DNA from: Bacillota bacterium
GTDB lineage: Bacteria > Bacillota_I > Bacilli_A > Acholeplasmatales > Acholeplasmataceae
Direction of reading: 5' to 3'
Assembly (NCBI GenBank): GCA_018817915.1
Contig: JAHISX010000076.1
Location: 1 to 45,029 of the forward strand
Length of the DNA stretch: 45,029 nt
In this document: piece after piece, positions 18,603 to 26,108 of the stretch
Layout: each line of letters opens with the position of its first letter
Numbering within the stretch: position 1 is the stretch's first letter
Notes under the pieces: generated by a model
What the model was told of the DNA's origin: nothing
Seen by the model: only the letters and a program-made list of their open reading frames with translations
Database searches by the model: none
Position numbers and translations under genes: made by a program

Positions 18603-18959
18603 TTATTTGATTTTAGCCCCAAATGGAATGAGGGCAAGAACTGTAAGTTTAAGCCATTGTAAAGCAAATGGTATACCAATAATGGTTATTGCGAAGACTG
18701 CAGCAATTGTTAAGTAGCCAATTGCCATTTCCCAACCAAATAAAATCATCCAAATAACGTTCATTATTGGATGCTCATCAAAGTTTGTTTTGACATCATG
18801 TCCAAAAGGAAAAACAATGAGTTTTGCAAATTTAAAGCACTGCATACCGAAAGGTAAGCCAATGATGGTTATTGATAATAAAACGCCTAGAATAAGCCAT
18901 AAAAGGGCTGCAATGGCACCTCCAAAGACAAACCAAATGATGTTTCCTAACATTTTCAT
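18603..18959 (-). CDS. YccF-family small membrane protein
   Basis: This 118-residue protein has two tandem YccF (DUF307-type) units. The repeated core is ITIIGLPFGMQCFKFA then VFPFG in the first half, and ITIIGIPFALQWLKLT then LIPFG in the second. Each unit has a hydrophobic helix and an amphipathic segment, so the protein is membrane-embedded. The function of YccF is not known. GGAGGT six bases before the ATG at 18959 decides the start; a GTG nine codons upstream is less likely. The gene runs toward the rplK promoter, with no terminator seen between them. Confidence 0.85.
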   Translation of the reverse strand: MKMLGNIIWFVFGGAIAALLWLILGVLLSITIIGLPFGMQCFKFAKLIVFPFGHDVKTNFDEHPIMNVIWMILFGWEMAIGYLTIAAVFAITIIGIPFALQWLKLTVLALIPFGAKIK

Positions 18960-19000
18960 TTTAATACCTCCATTTTTACTACTCACCCTATTTTAACATA

Positions 19001-19032
19001 AAAATAATACTCCGAGTGGAGTATTATTTTTT
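19001..19032 (-). terminator. terminator after the DsbA-like gene
   Basis: An 11-bp stem AATAATACTCC/GGAGTATTATT (19003-19013 and 19018-19028) with loop GAGT has T-tracts on both sides. It lies just after the stop of the DsbA-like gene. Confidence 0.85.
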
Positions 19033-19036
19033 GTTA

Positions 19037-19741
19037 TTAAAATCCACATTCGCCGTGTTCATCACAAGCAGCTTCGCTATCGCCATCTTCTAGAGTTTCT
19101 AGAGGATGATCTTCTGACCAAATCTGTTCTAATGCACGTTCAAAGTAGTCTTGTTGTTGTGCACCTGATATGCCATACTTTCTGTTTAGGACAAAGAATG
19201 GAACGCCTTGTACACCAATTTCTCTTGATTCTTGTTGTTCAGCTAAAACCTGATCTTTGTACTGATTCGACTCTAAAACTTTTCTAGCTTCTTCACCATC
19301 TAAACCGAGTTCTGATACAAGTTTTACTAATGTTTCTAGATCAGCAAGGTTAAGACCGTCTGTGAAATAAGCTTTCATAAAACGATTGGTTACTTCATCT
19401 TCTTTTCCAAATTGGTTCGCCCATTTAGCAATGCGGTGAGCATCTAATGTGTTCGTCATTTGGATGATATCATAGCGATAAGTCAATCCAACAGTCTTCG
19501 CGTTTTGTGTGAATGAATCGAATCTTTGTTTAGCCCCTTCAACGGTTGTACCGTGACCTTTAGCAAAACTTTCGTAAGCTGATCCAACCATCACCTTGGG
19601 TGCGTTTGGATTGAGTTGATAAGCTTTATAAATGACTTCTACTTGATTTTTGTGTTTAAATTCATTTAAAGCAAGTTCAAATCTCTTTTTTCCGATGTAA
19701 CAGAATGGACATGCAAAATCTGACCAAATTTCTACTTTCAT
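19037..19741 (-). CDS. DsbA-family (FrnE-like) thiol oxidoreductase
   Basis: This 234-residue thioredoxin-fold protein has the active site CPFC at Cys11-Cys14, an inserted helical domain, and the cis-proline region VQGVPFFVLNRKYGISGAQ near 180-200. That is the FrnE/DsbA-like group, which acts in the cytoplasm; no signal peptide is seen. The C-terminus has two further Cys (ACDEHGECGF), seen in FrnE-like proteins. GGAGGT before the ATG at 19741 fixes the start; 12 upstream codons are rejected. An extended -10 element lies 27-35 bases upstream. Confidence 0.88.
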   Translation of the reverse strand: MKVEIWSDFACPFCYIGKKRFELALNEFKHKNQVEVIYKAYQLNPNAPKVMVGSAYESFAKGHGTTVEGAKQRFDSFTQNAKTVGLTYRYDIIQMTNTLDAHRIAKWANQFGKEDEVTNRFMKAYFTDGLNLADLETLVKLVSELGLDGEEARKVLESNQYKDQVLAEQQESREIGVQGVPFFVLNRKYGISGAQQQDYFERALEQIWSEDHPLETLEDGDSEAACDEHGECGF

Positions 19742-19767
19742 ATATAATACCTCCATATTCGTAGCAT

Positions 19768-19776
19768 AGTATATCA
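19768..19776 (-). promoter_or_regulatory. extended -10 promoter of the DsbA-like gene
   Basis: Minus-strand TGA-TATACT, the same TGn-TATAAT style seen before several other genes here. No good -35 is visible. Confidence 0.5.
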
Positions 19777-19904
19777 TTAAAAAAGTATAAAATCACTATT
19801 TATGCTTAAATTTTTTGATTTATTGAACCTTTTTAAAAGAATAATTAGTATAAATTAATTCATAAAAAGATTTCTCGTATAAAATGAGGATGGAGGTAGA
19901 TATC

Positions 19905-20762
19905 ATGTCAATTTATCATACAAAAGATATATTACATATTTCTAGTATCACTTTACTCATCAAAGATCTTCATCGTTCTTTAGAATTCTATGTTGAGATT
20001 TTAGGACTTTCAATATTAGAAAAAGATAAACACAAAGTCGTATTAACTGTAAATCAAAAAGATCCATTAATTACTTTGATTGAAGATAGAAATGCTATAC
20101 CACCTCAAATCACACTTGGTCTTTATCATTATGCATTATTAGTTCCCAATAGAAAAGAATTAGCAAAAGTATTTAATCAATTCGTTTTTAAGAGATATCC
20201 GATTTCAGGAGCATCAGATCATGGTGTGAGCGAAGCTTTATACTTAGATGATCCAGATGGCAATGGCATAGAAATTTACCATGACAGAGAAACTAAGGAT
20301 TGGCCAGTTGAGGATGGTAAAATGACTATGTTTACAAAGCCATTAGATCTTGCATCCCTTTTGAGTGAATTAGGTCCGGAAGAACGATTTGAAAAAATGC
20401 ATGCTGAAACTTTGATGGGACATCTCCATTTTCATGTAGATGATTTTGATCAAGCAAAATCATTTTACGGTAATGCTTTAGGATTTGAAATTATGCTTCA
20501 ATTTGTGGATTCTGCGCTTTTTCTAGGCTCAAATGGTTATCATCACCATATAGGTCTTAATACATGGAATGGTCATGCACCATTAAATAAAGTCAAACAA
20601 GTTGGTCTTAAATCATATGTTCTAAGTATTCCTCATATGCTTTATCCAGCATTCATGAGAAGATTAACTCACCAACAAATACCTTTATTAGTTGATGGAG
20701 AAACAAAATATATCATTGATCCTCTCGGTCAAAAAATCACCTTTGATGTTCAGCCTTCCTAA
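19905..20762 (+). CDS. two-domain VOC (glyoxalase/extradiol dioxygenase) family protein
   Basis: This 285-residue protein has two vicinal-oxygen-chelate modules (about 10-125 and 165-285): HISSITLLIKDLHRSLEFY then LGLSILE, and LHFHVDDFDQAKSFY then LGFEIML. The size and arrangement resemble B. subtilis CatE (YfiE), a catechol 2,3-dioxygenase. Metal ligands are likely in LHFHV, YHHHIGLNTW and a later acidic residue. The open frame starts at 19884, but GGAGGT seven bases before the ATG at 19905 decides the start. It is one of the few + strand genes. Catechol cleavage is uncertain; other VOC activities are possible. Confidence 0.8.
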   Translation: MSIYHTKDILHISSITLLIKDLHRSLEFYVEILGLSILEKDKHKVVLTVNQKDPLITLIEDRNAIPPQITLGLYHYALLVPNRKELAKVFNQFVFKRYPISGASDHGVSEALYLDDPDGNGIEIYHDRETKDWPVEDGKMTMFTKPLDLASLLSELGPEERFEKMHAETLMGHLHFHVDDFDQAKSFYGNALGFEIMLQFVDSALFLGSNGYHHHIGLNTWNGHAPLNKVKQVGLKSYVLSIPHMLYPAFMRRLTHQQIPLLVDGETKYIIDPLGQKITFDVQPS

Positions 20763-20772
20763 ATTGATAAAG

Positions 20773-20808
20773 CCCTATATCCAAATTGCGATATAGGGTC
20801 ATTTTTTT
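20773..20808 (+). terminator. terminator after the VOC gene
   Basis: A 9-bp stem CCCTATATC/GATATAGGG (20773-20781, 20790-20798) is followed by seven T (20802-20808). The T-tract overlaps the stop of the convergent GLUG gene; in the minus direction it is only a weak terminator. Confidence 0.85.
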
Positions 20809-22072
20809 ATAAGTCTAAATAAACTCTTCCACTGACTGGTTCTTGTGTCCATAGTGGATTTGCAGCATTTAAAGTTGTATAAGCACTATCCCACCAAGCA
20901 TGGGAAGGCATAGAAGTTGCACTAACTACTGTGCTCATCTGCCCAGTTTGTCCAGTCGCGGTATATGTGATACCACCTCCGGTATCTCTGTATGCAACAT
21001 AGGAATAAAATACACCAGACAATACTGCAGTTTCTAAATCATTTCCTGTAACTGTACCTACATCACTATTTCTTATATCTAAACGTGTATATAAACTACC
21101 TGTAAAAAAACTATTTGTGATTGTAACATTTGAACCTACAGATGAGTTTCTACCAATCATTCCACCTAAATAACGATTTGAATAACCTAAATAGTTTGAG
21201 GTTGTCACTAAAGTATTTTGAAATGTTGATTCAACGATTGCCCTTTCAATTGATAAAAATCCACCAGATAATACATATCCAACCAGCCCACCAGCATTTG
21301 ATGAGCCTGCTGATGTGACAATATTTGAGTAAACATCTCCTAAAAAATCAATATCAGATAAAACAACTGAAGCATCCGCATTAATTCTTCCAACTAAACC
21401 ACCAACATTACTAGACTGATTAAAAACTTTTAAATTATTGACTTTAATACTGGAAATAGCAACCACAGTCCCCGAATTCCTTACTTGTCCTAAGAGACCT
21501 CCAACACCACCAGCACTAGTCCCTTGCACACCACAGTTATTTAGAACAATATTTTCAAAAACGATGGTACCACCAATTGCAGTTCCCCCAAAGAGACCTG
21601 CACGTTGGCTCGTTCCTGAAAGATTCGTTTCTAGTTGAACATTATCTAAAGTAAGATTAGAAACTCTTGCTCCATCTACTCTTGCAAAAATACCCATATG
21701 CAAATAAGAAAGACTAGGATTATTGATGGTTAAGTTGGAAATTATTTTATTGTTTCCATTTAATTCGCCTTTGAAAGTGGAATTGTAAATCGCGGCATCA
21801 TAGATCCAACTAAACCCTGTAAAGTCAATATCATTGGCTAAATAATAACGATCTGCAGGATTACTACTTGAGTCAGTTGCCATATCGAAAAACTCAGTTG
21901 TAGTAAAAATAGGAACTCCCCAATCACCGATTGTGACCACAGGAGCCCCTTGTACATTATCACCTGAAATTAAACTTGCCCAATAAGCGAAAGACATGCT
22001 AACTGAAAATAGCATGTTAATTAAAAGCATAGATACGACAATCTTAAGTTTTTTATTTTTTGTACTACTCAT
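20807..22072 (-). CDS. secreted GLUG-repeat surface protein A
   Basis: About 421 residues. The start has Lys/Arg followed by a hydrophobic stretch (VVSMLLINMLFSVSMSFAYW) and then VTIGDWGVPIFTTTEF; the rest is a run of degenerate repeats with G-G-L/I-x-G (VGGLLGQV, VGGLVGRI, AGGLVGYV, LGGMIGRN), the GLUG pattern found in beta-helix surface proteins. No LPXTG or C-terminal anchor is seen, so it is secreted or held by the N-terminal helix. The AYWAS segment recalls SipW-type alternative export signals, without proof. It is a paralogue of the gene at 22221-23474 throughout. The ATG at 22072 is chosen over a TTG eight codons upstream; the SD is weak. It has its own promoter and an upstream terminator. 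Confidence 0.75.
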   Translation of the reverse strand: MSSTKNKKLKIVVSMLLINMLFSVSMSFAYWASLISGDNVQGAPVVTIGDWGVPIFTTTEFFDMATDSSSNPADRYYLANDIDFTGFSWIYDAAIYNSTFKGELNGNNKIISNLTINNPSLSYLHMGIFARVDGARVSNLTLDNVQLETNLSGTSQRAGLFGGTAIGGTIVFENIVLNNCGVQGTSAGGVGGLLGQVRNSGTVVAISSIKVNNLKVFNQSSNVGGLVGRINADASVVLSDIDFLGDVYSNIVTSAGSSNAGGLVGYVLSGGFLSIERAIVESTFQNTLVTTSNYLGYSNRYLGGMIGRNSSVGSNVTITNSFFTGSLYTRLDIRNSDVGTVTGNDLETAVLSGVFYSYVAYRDTGGGITYTATGQTGQMSTVVSATSMPSHAWWDSAYTTLNAANPLWTQEPVSGRVYLDL

Positions 22073-22111
22073 GATAAACACAACCCAACAAATCAAAGTT
22101 TTTATAGATAG

Positions 22112-22140
22112 ATTGTATCATGAACAAACTTATATAACAA
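22112..22140 (-). promoter_or_regulatory. promoter of GLUG gene A
   Basis: Minus-strand TTGTTA (22135-22140), 17 bases, TACAAT (22112-22117) with TGA just ahead (extended -10). Upstream is a palindrome GAGCC-TAT-GGCTC (22146-22158). Confidence 0.75.
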
Positions 22141-22169
22141 ATCATGAGCCTATGGCTCGGATTCTAAAC

Positions 22170-22199
22170 AAAAAAAAGACTTCAGAATACCTGAAATCT
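22170..22199 (-). terminator. terminator after GLUG gene B
   Basis: A 9-bp stem AGATTTCAG/CTGAAGTCT (arms 22191-22199 and 22178-22186, one G-U) is followed by eight T on the minus strand. Its sequence is closely related to the terminator at 23565-23601 ahead of gene B. Confidence 0.85.
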
Positions 22200-22220
22200 T
22201 TTCCTAATTTTTTAGTTTAT

Positions 22221-23474
22221 TTATGATAAATATGGTCTGCCTAATCCATCTTGAGCCCAATAGCTATTTGCTGCAGCAAAAGGTACATAAAATGAATTCC
22301 ACCATGTGAGTGTTGGCATCGATGTTGCACTGACAGTCACAGCCATTTCACCAGTTTGACCTGTTTGAGTATAACTAACAGTTCCTGTACTTGTTCGATA
22401 TGCTACATAGGAGTGATATGTATTGACATGTGTCGCCTGTGTGGCATCTCTACCGGAAATCGTTCCTACAGCTGCTCTGTATGTATTGGTCTGATTGAAT
22501 AAGCTACCAGTGAAGAAAGCATCTGTGATGTGAACATTTGCACTTGCTGCTGCATTATAACCTATAAATCCACCTAAATAACGATCAGAATATCTTAAAT
22601 AATAAGTAGCATTTGTAACAAGAGTATTTTGGAATGTGGCTTCAACAATTGCTCTATTAATTGTCAAATACGTGCCCGATCTAATATATCCAATCAAACC
22701 ACCTGAATATCCAGATGATGTATAGGCATAAACCTGTCCTTCAAAATCAATGTCATTCATGGTTACTGTACCACCAGATGTGGTAACTCGACCAATGAGT
22801 CCACCAACATATGCACTACGATTAAAAACTCTTAAGTTGGTTGCTTTGATTTGTGATAAATTGACAACTGTACTTGAGTTTAATACACTGCCTATAAGTC
22901 CACCAACACCACTTGTGCTATTGCCTTGTGATCCACTATCAATGATGGTGATATTTCTAATATCATTTGTTCCACCATAAGCTTCTCCAGTGATTAATCC
23001 TGATCTTTGAGAGGTGCCTGATAAAGTCGTGACCGTGTTTACATTATCTAGTGTTAGATCATAGACCTCTCCACCGAGCATTCTAGGGAAAATTCCAGTG
23101 TATTTATATGATGTACTTGTATTGGTTATAGTTAAGTTGGATAGGGTTTTATTGTTTCCGTTAAGCGATCCTTTAAAGGTAACTGTGGAAAATGTTGAAT
23201 TATATACCCAGCTAAAACCCGCAAAATCAATATCGTTAGCTATATAGTATTTATCGGTATCTAGACTATTCGTTTTTGTTGCAAAATCAAAAAATTCTTG
23301 CGCATTAAAAATAGGGATACCCCATTCACCGATTGTGACAATTGGAGTGCCTTGACTTGAGCCATCTGCAATGGAACTTGCCCAGTATGCATATGACATG
23401 CCAGCCGTAAAAAGCGTGTTGATGAGGACTAGCATTAAAATGATTCTTATTTTAGTTTTTGATAATGTATCCAT
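22221..23474 (-). CDS. secreted GLUG-repeat surface protein B
   Basis: About 417 residues, paralogous to the next gene along its whole length: MSYAYWASS, VTIGEWGIPIFNAQEFF, YYIANDIDFAGFSW, SLNGNNKTLSNLTI, VGGLIGSV, VGGLIGRV, SGGLIGYI, LGGFIGYN and a C-terminal TGQTGEMAVTVSATSMP all have counterparts in gene A. A basic N-terminus and one hydrophobic helix give export; no cell-wall anchor is seen. Function is probably surface adhesion or antigen, by analogy with other GLUG/beta-helix proteins. The frame is open further upstream, but a TAGGA before the ATG at 23474 and the promoter at 23512-23540 limit the start to this ATG or the one at 23495. Confidence 0.75.
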   Translation of the reverse strand: MDTLSKTKIRIILMLVLINTLFTAGMSYAYWASSIADGSSQGTPIVTIGEWGIPIFNAQEFFDFATKTNSLDTDKYYIANDIDFAGFSWVYNSTFSTVTFKGSLNGNNKTLSNLTITNTSTSYKYTGIFPRMLGGEVYDLTLDNVNTVTTLSGTSQRSGLITGEAYGGTNDIRNITIIDSGSQGNSTSGVGGLIGSVLNSSTVVNLSQIKATNLRVFNRSAYVGGLIGRVTTSGGTVTMNDIDFEGQVYAYTSSGYSGGLIGYIRSGTYLTINRAIVEATFQNTLVTNATYYLRYSDRYLGGFIGYNAAASANVHITDAFFTGSLFNQTNTYRAAVGTISGRDATQATHVNTYHSYVAYRTSTGTVSYTQTGQTGEMAVTVSATSMPTLTWWNSFYVPFAAANSYWAQDGLGRPYLS

Positions 23475-23511
23475 TTGGTAATTTCCTAACTTCATATTTG
23501 TTACGATATAA

Positions 23512-23540
23512 ATTGTATCACAAAAGTAATCGTTATACAA
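23512..23540 (-). promoter_or_regulatory. promoter of GLUG gene B
   Basis: Minus-strand TTGTAT (23535-23540), 17 bases, TACAAT (23512-23517) with TGA ahead. It matches the gene A promoter in spacing and -10. Upstream is the palindrome GAAGA-CATA-TCTTC (23542-23555). Confidence 0.78.
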
Positions 23541-23564
23541 CGAAGACATATCTTCTTGATTTTA

Positions 23565-23601
23565 AACAAAAAAAGACTTCAAAATTATATTTGAAATCTT
23601 T
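23565..23601 (-). terminator. second terminator after nusG, ahead of GLUG gene B
   Basis: A 12-bp stem (arms 23590-23601 and 23572-23583, one G-U) is followed by a T-rich run on the minus strand. It is a homologue of the terminator at 22170-22199, so it belongs to the duplicated GLUG unit more than to nusG. Confidence 0.75.
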
Positions 23602-23620
23602 AATATTATTCAAAAGAAAT

Positions 23621-23642
23621 AAAAAGCGGTTTCCCGCTTTTT
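23621..23642 (-). terminator. terminator overlapping the nusG stop codon
   Basis: AAAAAGCGG/CCGCTTTTT (23621-23629, 23634-23642), loop 4, with T-tract on the minus strand. The nusG stop codon (23641-23643) is in the stem. It ends the rpmG-secE-nusG transcript, which in Bacillus would run on toward rplK. Confidence 0.82.
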
Positions 23643-24180
23643 AAAGTTCTTTAACCTGATTTGCATCGAATTCTGTAGGTGTTGCACGGCCAAATAAATC
23701 GAGATCAACAACCAATTTTTCTTGGTCATTATCAACGTTGACAACTTCACCTTTAAGGCCTATCCAAGTACCGTCGATGACTTCTACTTGTTTACCGATT
23801 AAATGATCAAATGTTGGTTTACTAATAACACCAATCTTTAATAGGATTTGATTGATTTCATCAGGAGCAAGTGGAACAGGTTTAGTTCCTCCACCTGATG
23901 AACCTAAGAATCCTGTAACTCTAGGTGTATTTCTTACAACGAACCATGATTCGTCTGTAACCATCATTTCTACGAAAACATACCCTGGGAAGAGTTGTTT
24001 GATTTTTTCTTTTTCTTTACCGTCAGCTTTTTTCTCAATAACGGTTTCTTCTGGGACAATGATTCTAAAAATAAAATCTGACATTCCCATACTTTCAACA
24101 CGTCGTTCTAAGTCAACTTTGACGGCATTCTCATAACCTGAATAGGTTTGAATAATATACCATCTAACAGCTTGACTCAT
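23641..24180 (-). CDS. nusG: transcription elongation/antitermination factor NusG
   Basis: NusG (179 residues) binds the beta-prime clamp and acts in elongation, pausing and coupling to ribosomes. The N-terminal NGN domain begins RWYIIQTYSGYENAVK and includes FPGYVFVEMMVTDESWFVVR and TPRVTGFLGSSG; the C-terminal KOW domain runs from about 125 (GKQVEVIDGTWIGLKGEVVNV). It overlaps secE by 4 bases, so the two are translationally coupled. Confidence 0.97.
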   Translation of the reverse strand: MSQAVRWYIIQTYSGYENAVKVDLERRVESMGMSDFIFRIIVPEETVIEKKADGKEKEKIKQLFPGYVFVEMMVTDESWFVVRNTPRVTGFLGSSGGGTKPVPLAPDEINQILLKIGVISKPTFDHLIGKQVEVIDGTWIGLKGEVVNVDNDQEKLVVDLDLFGRATPTEFDANQVKEL

Positions 24181-24596
24181 AGAATATCACCAAGTAAACG
24201 GATGATTAGTATATCATAGAGCAATAGCATACCAGTTAAGATGAATAAGAAAATCAAAACACGCACACCATGATCTAAAAACTTAGGCCAAGATGGCCAA
24301 GTAATCTTCTTTAATTCTGGAATAGCAGGTAAGAAGAATGGATAAACAACAAGAATCAATCCGAAAATCGAAATAGCAAATAGTACCCATGCGAAGATGA
24401 TGCCGTTATTTCCTTGTCCTAAGATAGGGAAATTTTCATTGATCTGAAGTAATGTACTACCACTGATGATCATCATTGCTAAAGCGCCTGACAAGGTTGC
24501 TAATACACCAAGTAATAAATTCTCCCATTTATATTCTGTTGTTAAAACTTCAAGTAATTTGCTTTTTTGTTCTACTGGTTTTTGTTTGATAGCCAT
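24177..24596 (-). CDS. secE: preprotein translocase subunit SecE
   Basis: The 139-residue protein has three hydrophobic helices rather than the single helix of most Firmicute SecE (about 60 residues). The conserved amphipathic helix ELKKITWPSWPKFLDHG precedes the last helix, which clamps SecY. The extra N-terminal two helices resemble the E. coli arrangement. It lies between rpmG and nusG, as in Bacillus, and overlaps nusG by 4 bases. Confidence 0.93.
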   Translation of the reverse strand: MAIKQKPVEQKSKLLEVLTTEYKWENLLLGVLATLSGALAMMIISGSTLLQINENFPILGQGNNGIIFAWVLFAISIFGLILVVYPFFLPAIPELKKITWPSWPKFLDHGVRVLIFLFILTGMLLLYDILIIRLLGDIL

Positions 24597-24605
24597 AATA
24601 GCCTC

Positions 24606-24755
24606 CTATTTACTTTCCTTATGGAGCGTGTGCTTGTTGCATTTGGGACAAAACTTGTTTGTCTCAATACGTTCCTTTTGAGTTTGTTTATTCTTTGTCG
24701 TATTATAATTTCTACTTAAACACTCTGTACATACTAATATAATTTTCTCGCGCAT
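24606..24755 (-). CDS. rpmG: ribosomal protein bL33 (zinc-binding form)
   Basis: This 49-residue protein begins [20 protein letters not shown] and has CTEC near 9-12 and CPKC near 36-39, the four cysteines of the zinc-binding form. A longer frame (to 24818) is rejected because AAAGGTGG precedes the ATG at 24755. The SD is inside a terminator-like hairpin (24757-24776). It is the first gene of the rpmG-secE-nusG run. Confidence 0.95.
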   Translation of the reverse strand: MREKIILVCTECLSRNYNTTKNKQTQKERIETNKFCPKCNKHTLHKESK

Positions 24756-24756
24756 T

Positions 24757-24776
24757 AAAAAACCACCTTTTGTGGT
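24757..24776 (-). promoter_or_regulatory. terminator-like hairpin containing the rpmG Shine-Dalgarno
   Basis: On the minus strand ACCAC-AAAAG-GTGGT is followed by TTTTTT and then, after one A, the rpmG ATG. The right arm carries the AGGTGG SD. The element could stop transcription from the sigma gene, hide the SD when folded, or both. Confidence 0.5.
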
Positions 24777-24830
24777 CATTCGCAAGTGTATTTTAACACT
24801 TAAAAATGACTTAGTCAACTATCTAATATA

Positions 24831-25337
24831 TTATAACATATTTTTATATTTTTCTTTGATTCTAAAAATGGTGTTGTATATTTGTTTTTTTGAATACCCA
24901 GTAAGTCTCAAAATCTCAGATACTGATCTACTTTGTAGGAAATACAACAAATGGATTTCTTGTTCAAGTACTGAGGAAAATGAAATAACATCAGGTTCTT
25001 CTTCTATATAGGTTGCACCTTTACAAAAATCTGTATGTTCATAAAGATGATAATTGGGAATATTATTTTTTACTCGGTATAATTGTCTTCTTAAAATCAT
25101 TTCAAAATATCGTGTGAAACTTTTGTTTTTAGAATCATCGAATGTCTTAAGTGCCTTATGTAGCATCAAAACACCTTCTTGGTGTAAATCGTCAAGTTCT
25201 TTGTCATCGACATTTAAGAGATGAACGTGCTTCCAGATGAATTTATGATACTTTTTGAACATGAATTCCATTGCGATGTCATCCTGCTCATTTTGGATAA
25301 GATAAACCAGTTCATAATCATTCATCACGTAGTGCAT
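24831..25337 (-). CDS. SigH-like alternative sigma-70 family factor
   Basis: A 168-residue sigma-type protein. Region 2 is visible as DLHQEGVLMLHKALKTFDDS then FTRYFEMILRRQLY (core binding and -10 recognition), and a C-terminal helix-turn-helix (SVSEILRLTGYSKKQIYNTI) stands for region 4. The protein is shorter than B. subtilis SigH (about 218 residues), mainly between regions 2 and 4. Its place between rlmB and rpmG is exactly that of sigH in Bacillus, so it is most likely the SigH orthologue, not an unrelated ECF factor. It begins one base after the rlmB stop and lacks a clear SD. Spore functions of SigH cannot apply here; competence-like genes are one possible target set. Confidence 0.78.
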   Translation of the reverse strand: MHYVMNDYELVYLIQNEQDDIAMEFMFKKYHKFIWKHVHLLNVDDKELDDLHQEGVLMLHKALKTFDDSKNKSFTRYFEMILRRQLYRVKNNIPNYHLYEHTDFCKGATYIEEEPDVISFSSVLEQEIHLLYFLQSRSVSEILRLTGYSKKQIYNTIFRIKEKYKNML

Positions 25338-25338
25338 A

Positions 25339-26034
25339 TTATTTTAAGGTCGCATACATCATCAATGCAGCTGCCACACTGACATTAAGTGAATTAATTT
25401 TGCCAAACATAGGAATTTTAACCAATAAGTCACAATTCTGTTTGACAAGTGGTCTAATGCCCTCACCCTCATTACCTAAAACAATCGCTAAAGATAGATT
25501 AAGTGGCATGTCCTGATAAGTTTTTTCTGTTGCTCCATCAGTCCCTATGACCCAAATATTATTTTCCTTCAATTTAATGATTGCTTGATTAATATTTGGA
25601 ACTAAAATGACAGGCACATGTTCTATCGCCCCAGAAGAAACCTTAGCAACTGTCGCATTAAGTGGAACTTGTCCTCTTTTGCTCAAAATGATGCCATCAA
25701 ATTGAACAGCTTCAGCAGTTCTCATAATCGCACCTAAATTATGGGGATCTTCGATGCCATCAAGAATAATGAATCTTTGAAGTTTAGAAGAATCTAAAAT
25801 ATCTTCAAGTTCATATGTTTCGTAGTCTTTAACATCAGCAACTACTCCTTGATGAACAGCATTTTGAGTTAGATTGTTAAGTTGTCCTTTGGTTACACGT
25901 TCAAATTTGATACCTTTATCTTTTAAGAAACTTAAAAAATGGCTGTCAGAAATTTTATCGTCTACCATTACTTTATAAACGGGTCTATTTGCAAAAATAG
26001 CTTCCTTTATAACATTTTTACCATATACTATCAT
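25339..26034 (-). CDS. rlmB: 23S rRNA (guanosine-2'-O) methyltransferase, SpoU/TrmH family
   Basis: This 231-residue protein has an N-terminal substrate-binding domain (MIVYGKNVIKEAI) and a SPOUT methyltransferase domain with the trefoil-knot motifs: LDGIEDPHNLGAIMRTAEA (motif 1), AIVLGNEGEGIRPLV (motif 2) and KIPMFGKINSLNVSVAAAL (motif 3). RlmB methylates G2251 of 23S rRNA in the peptidyl-transferase P loop. Order mrnC/rlmB/sigH is as in Bacillus except for the inserted P-type ATPase and a missing yacP. A GGAGGG SD lies ahead. Confidence 0.92.
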   Translation of the reverse strand: MIVYGKNVIKEAIFANRPVYKVMVDDKISDSHFLSFLKDKGIKFERVTKGQLNNLTQNAVHQGVVADVKDYETYELEDILDSSKLQRFIILDGIEDPHNLGAIMRTAEAVQFDGIILSKRGQVPLNATVAKVSSGAIEHVPVILVPNINQAIIKLKENNIWVIGTDGATEKTYQDMPLNLSLAIVLGNEGEGIRPLVKQNCDLLVKIPMFGKINSLNVSVAAALMMYATLK

Positions 26035-26108
26035 GATTTATCCCTCCAGGTTCATTCTATAAAAGACTAATAATAAAATCGGAAAAATTTTTGAAATAAT
26101 TACTTAAT

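Noticed and set aside
24831-25337. Calling the sigma gene an ECF factor
   Set aside because: Position between rlmB and rpmG is that of sigH, and region 2 has the SigH-like layout.
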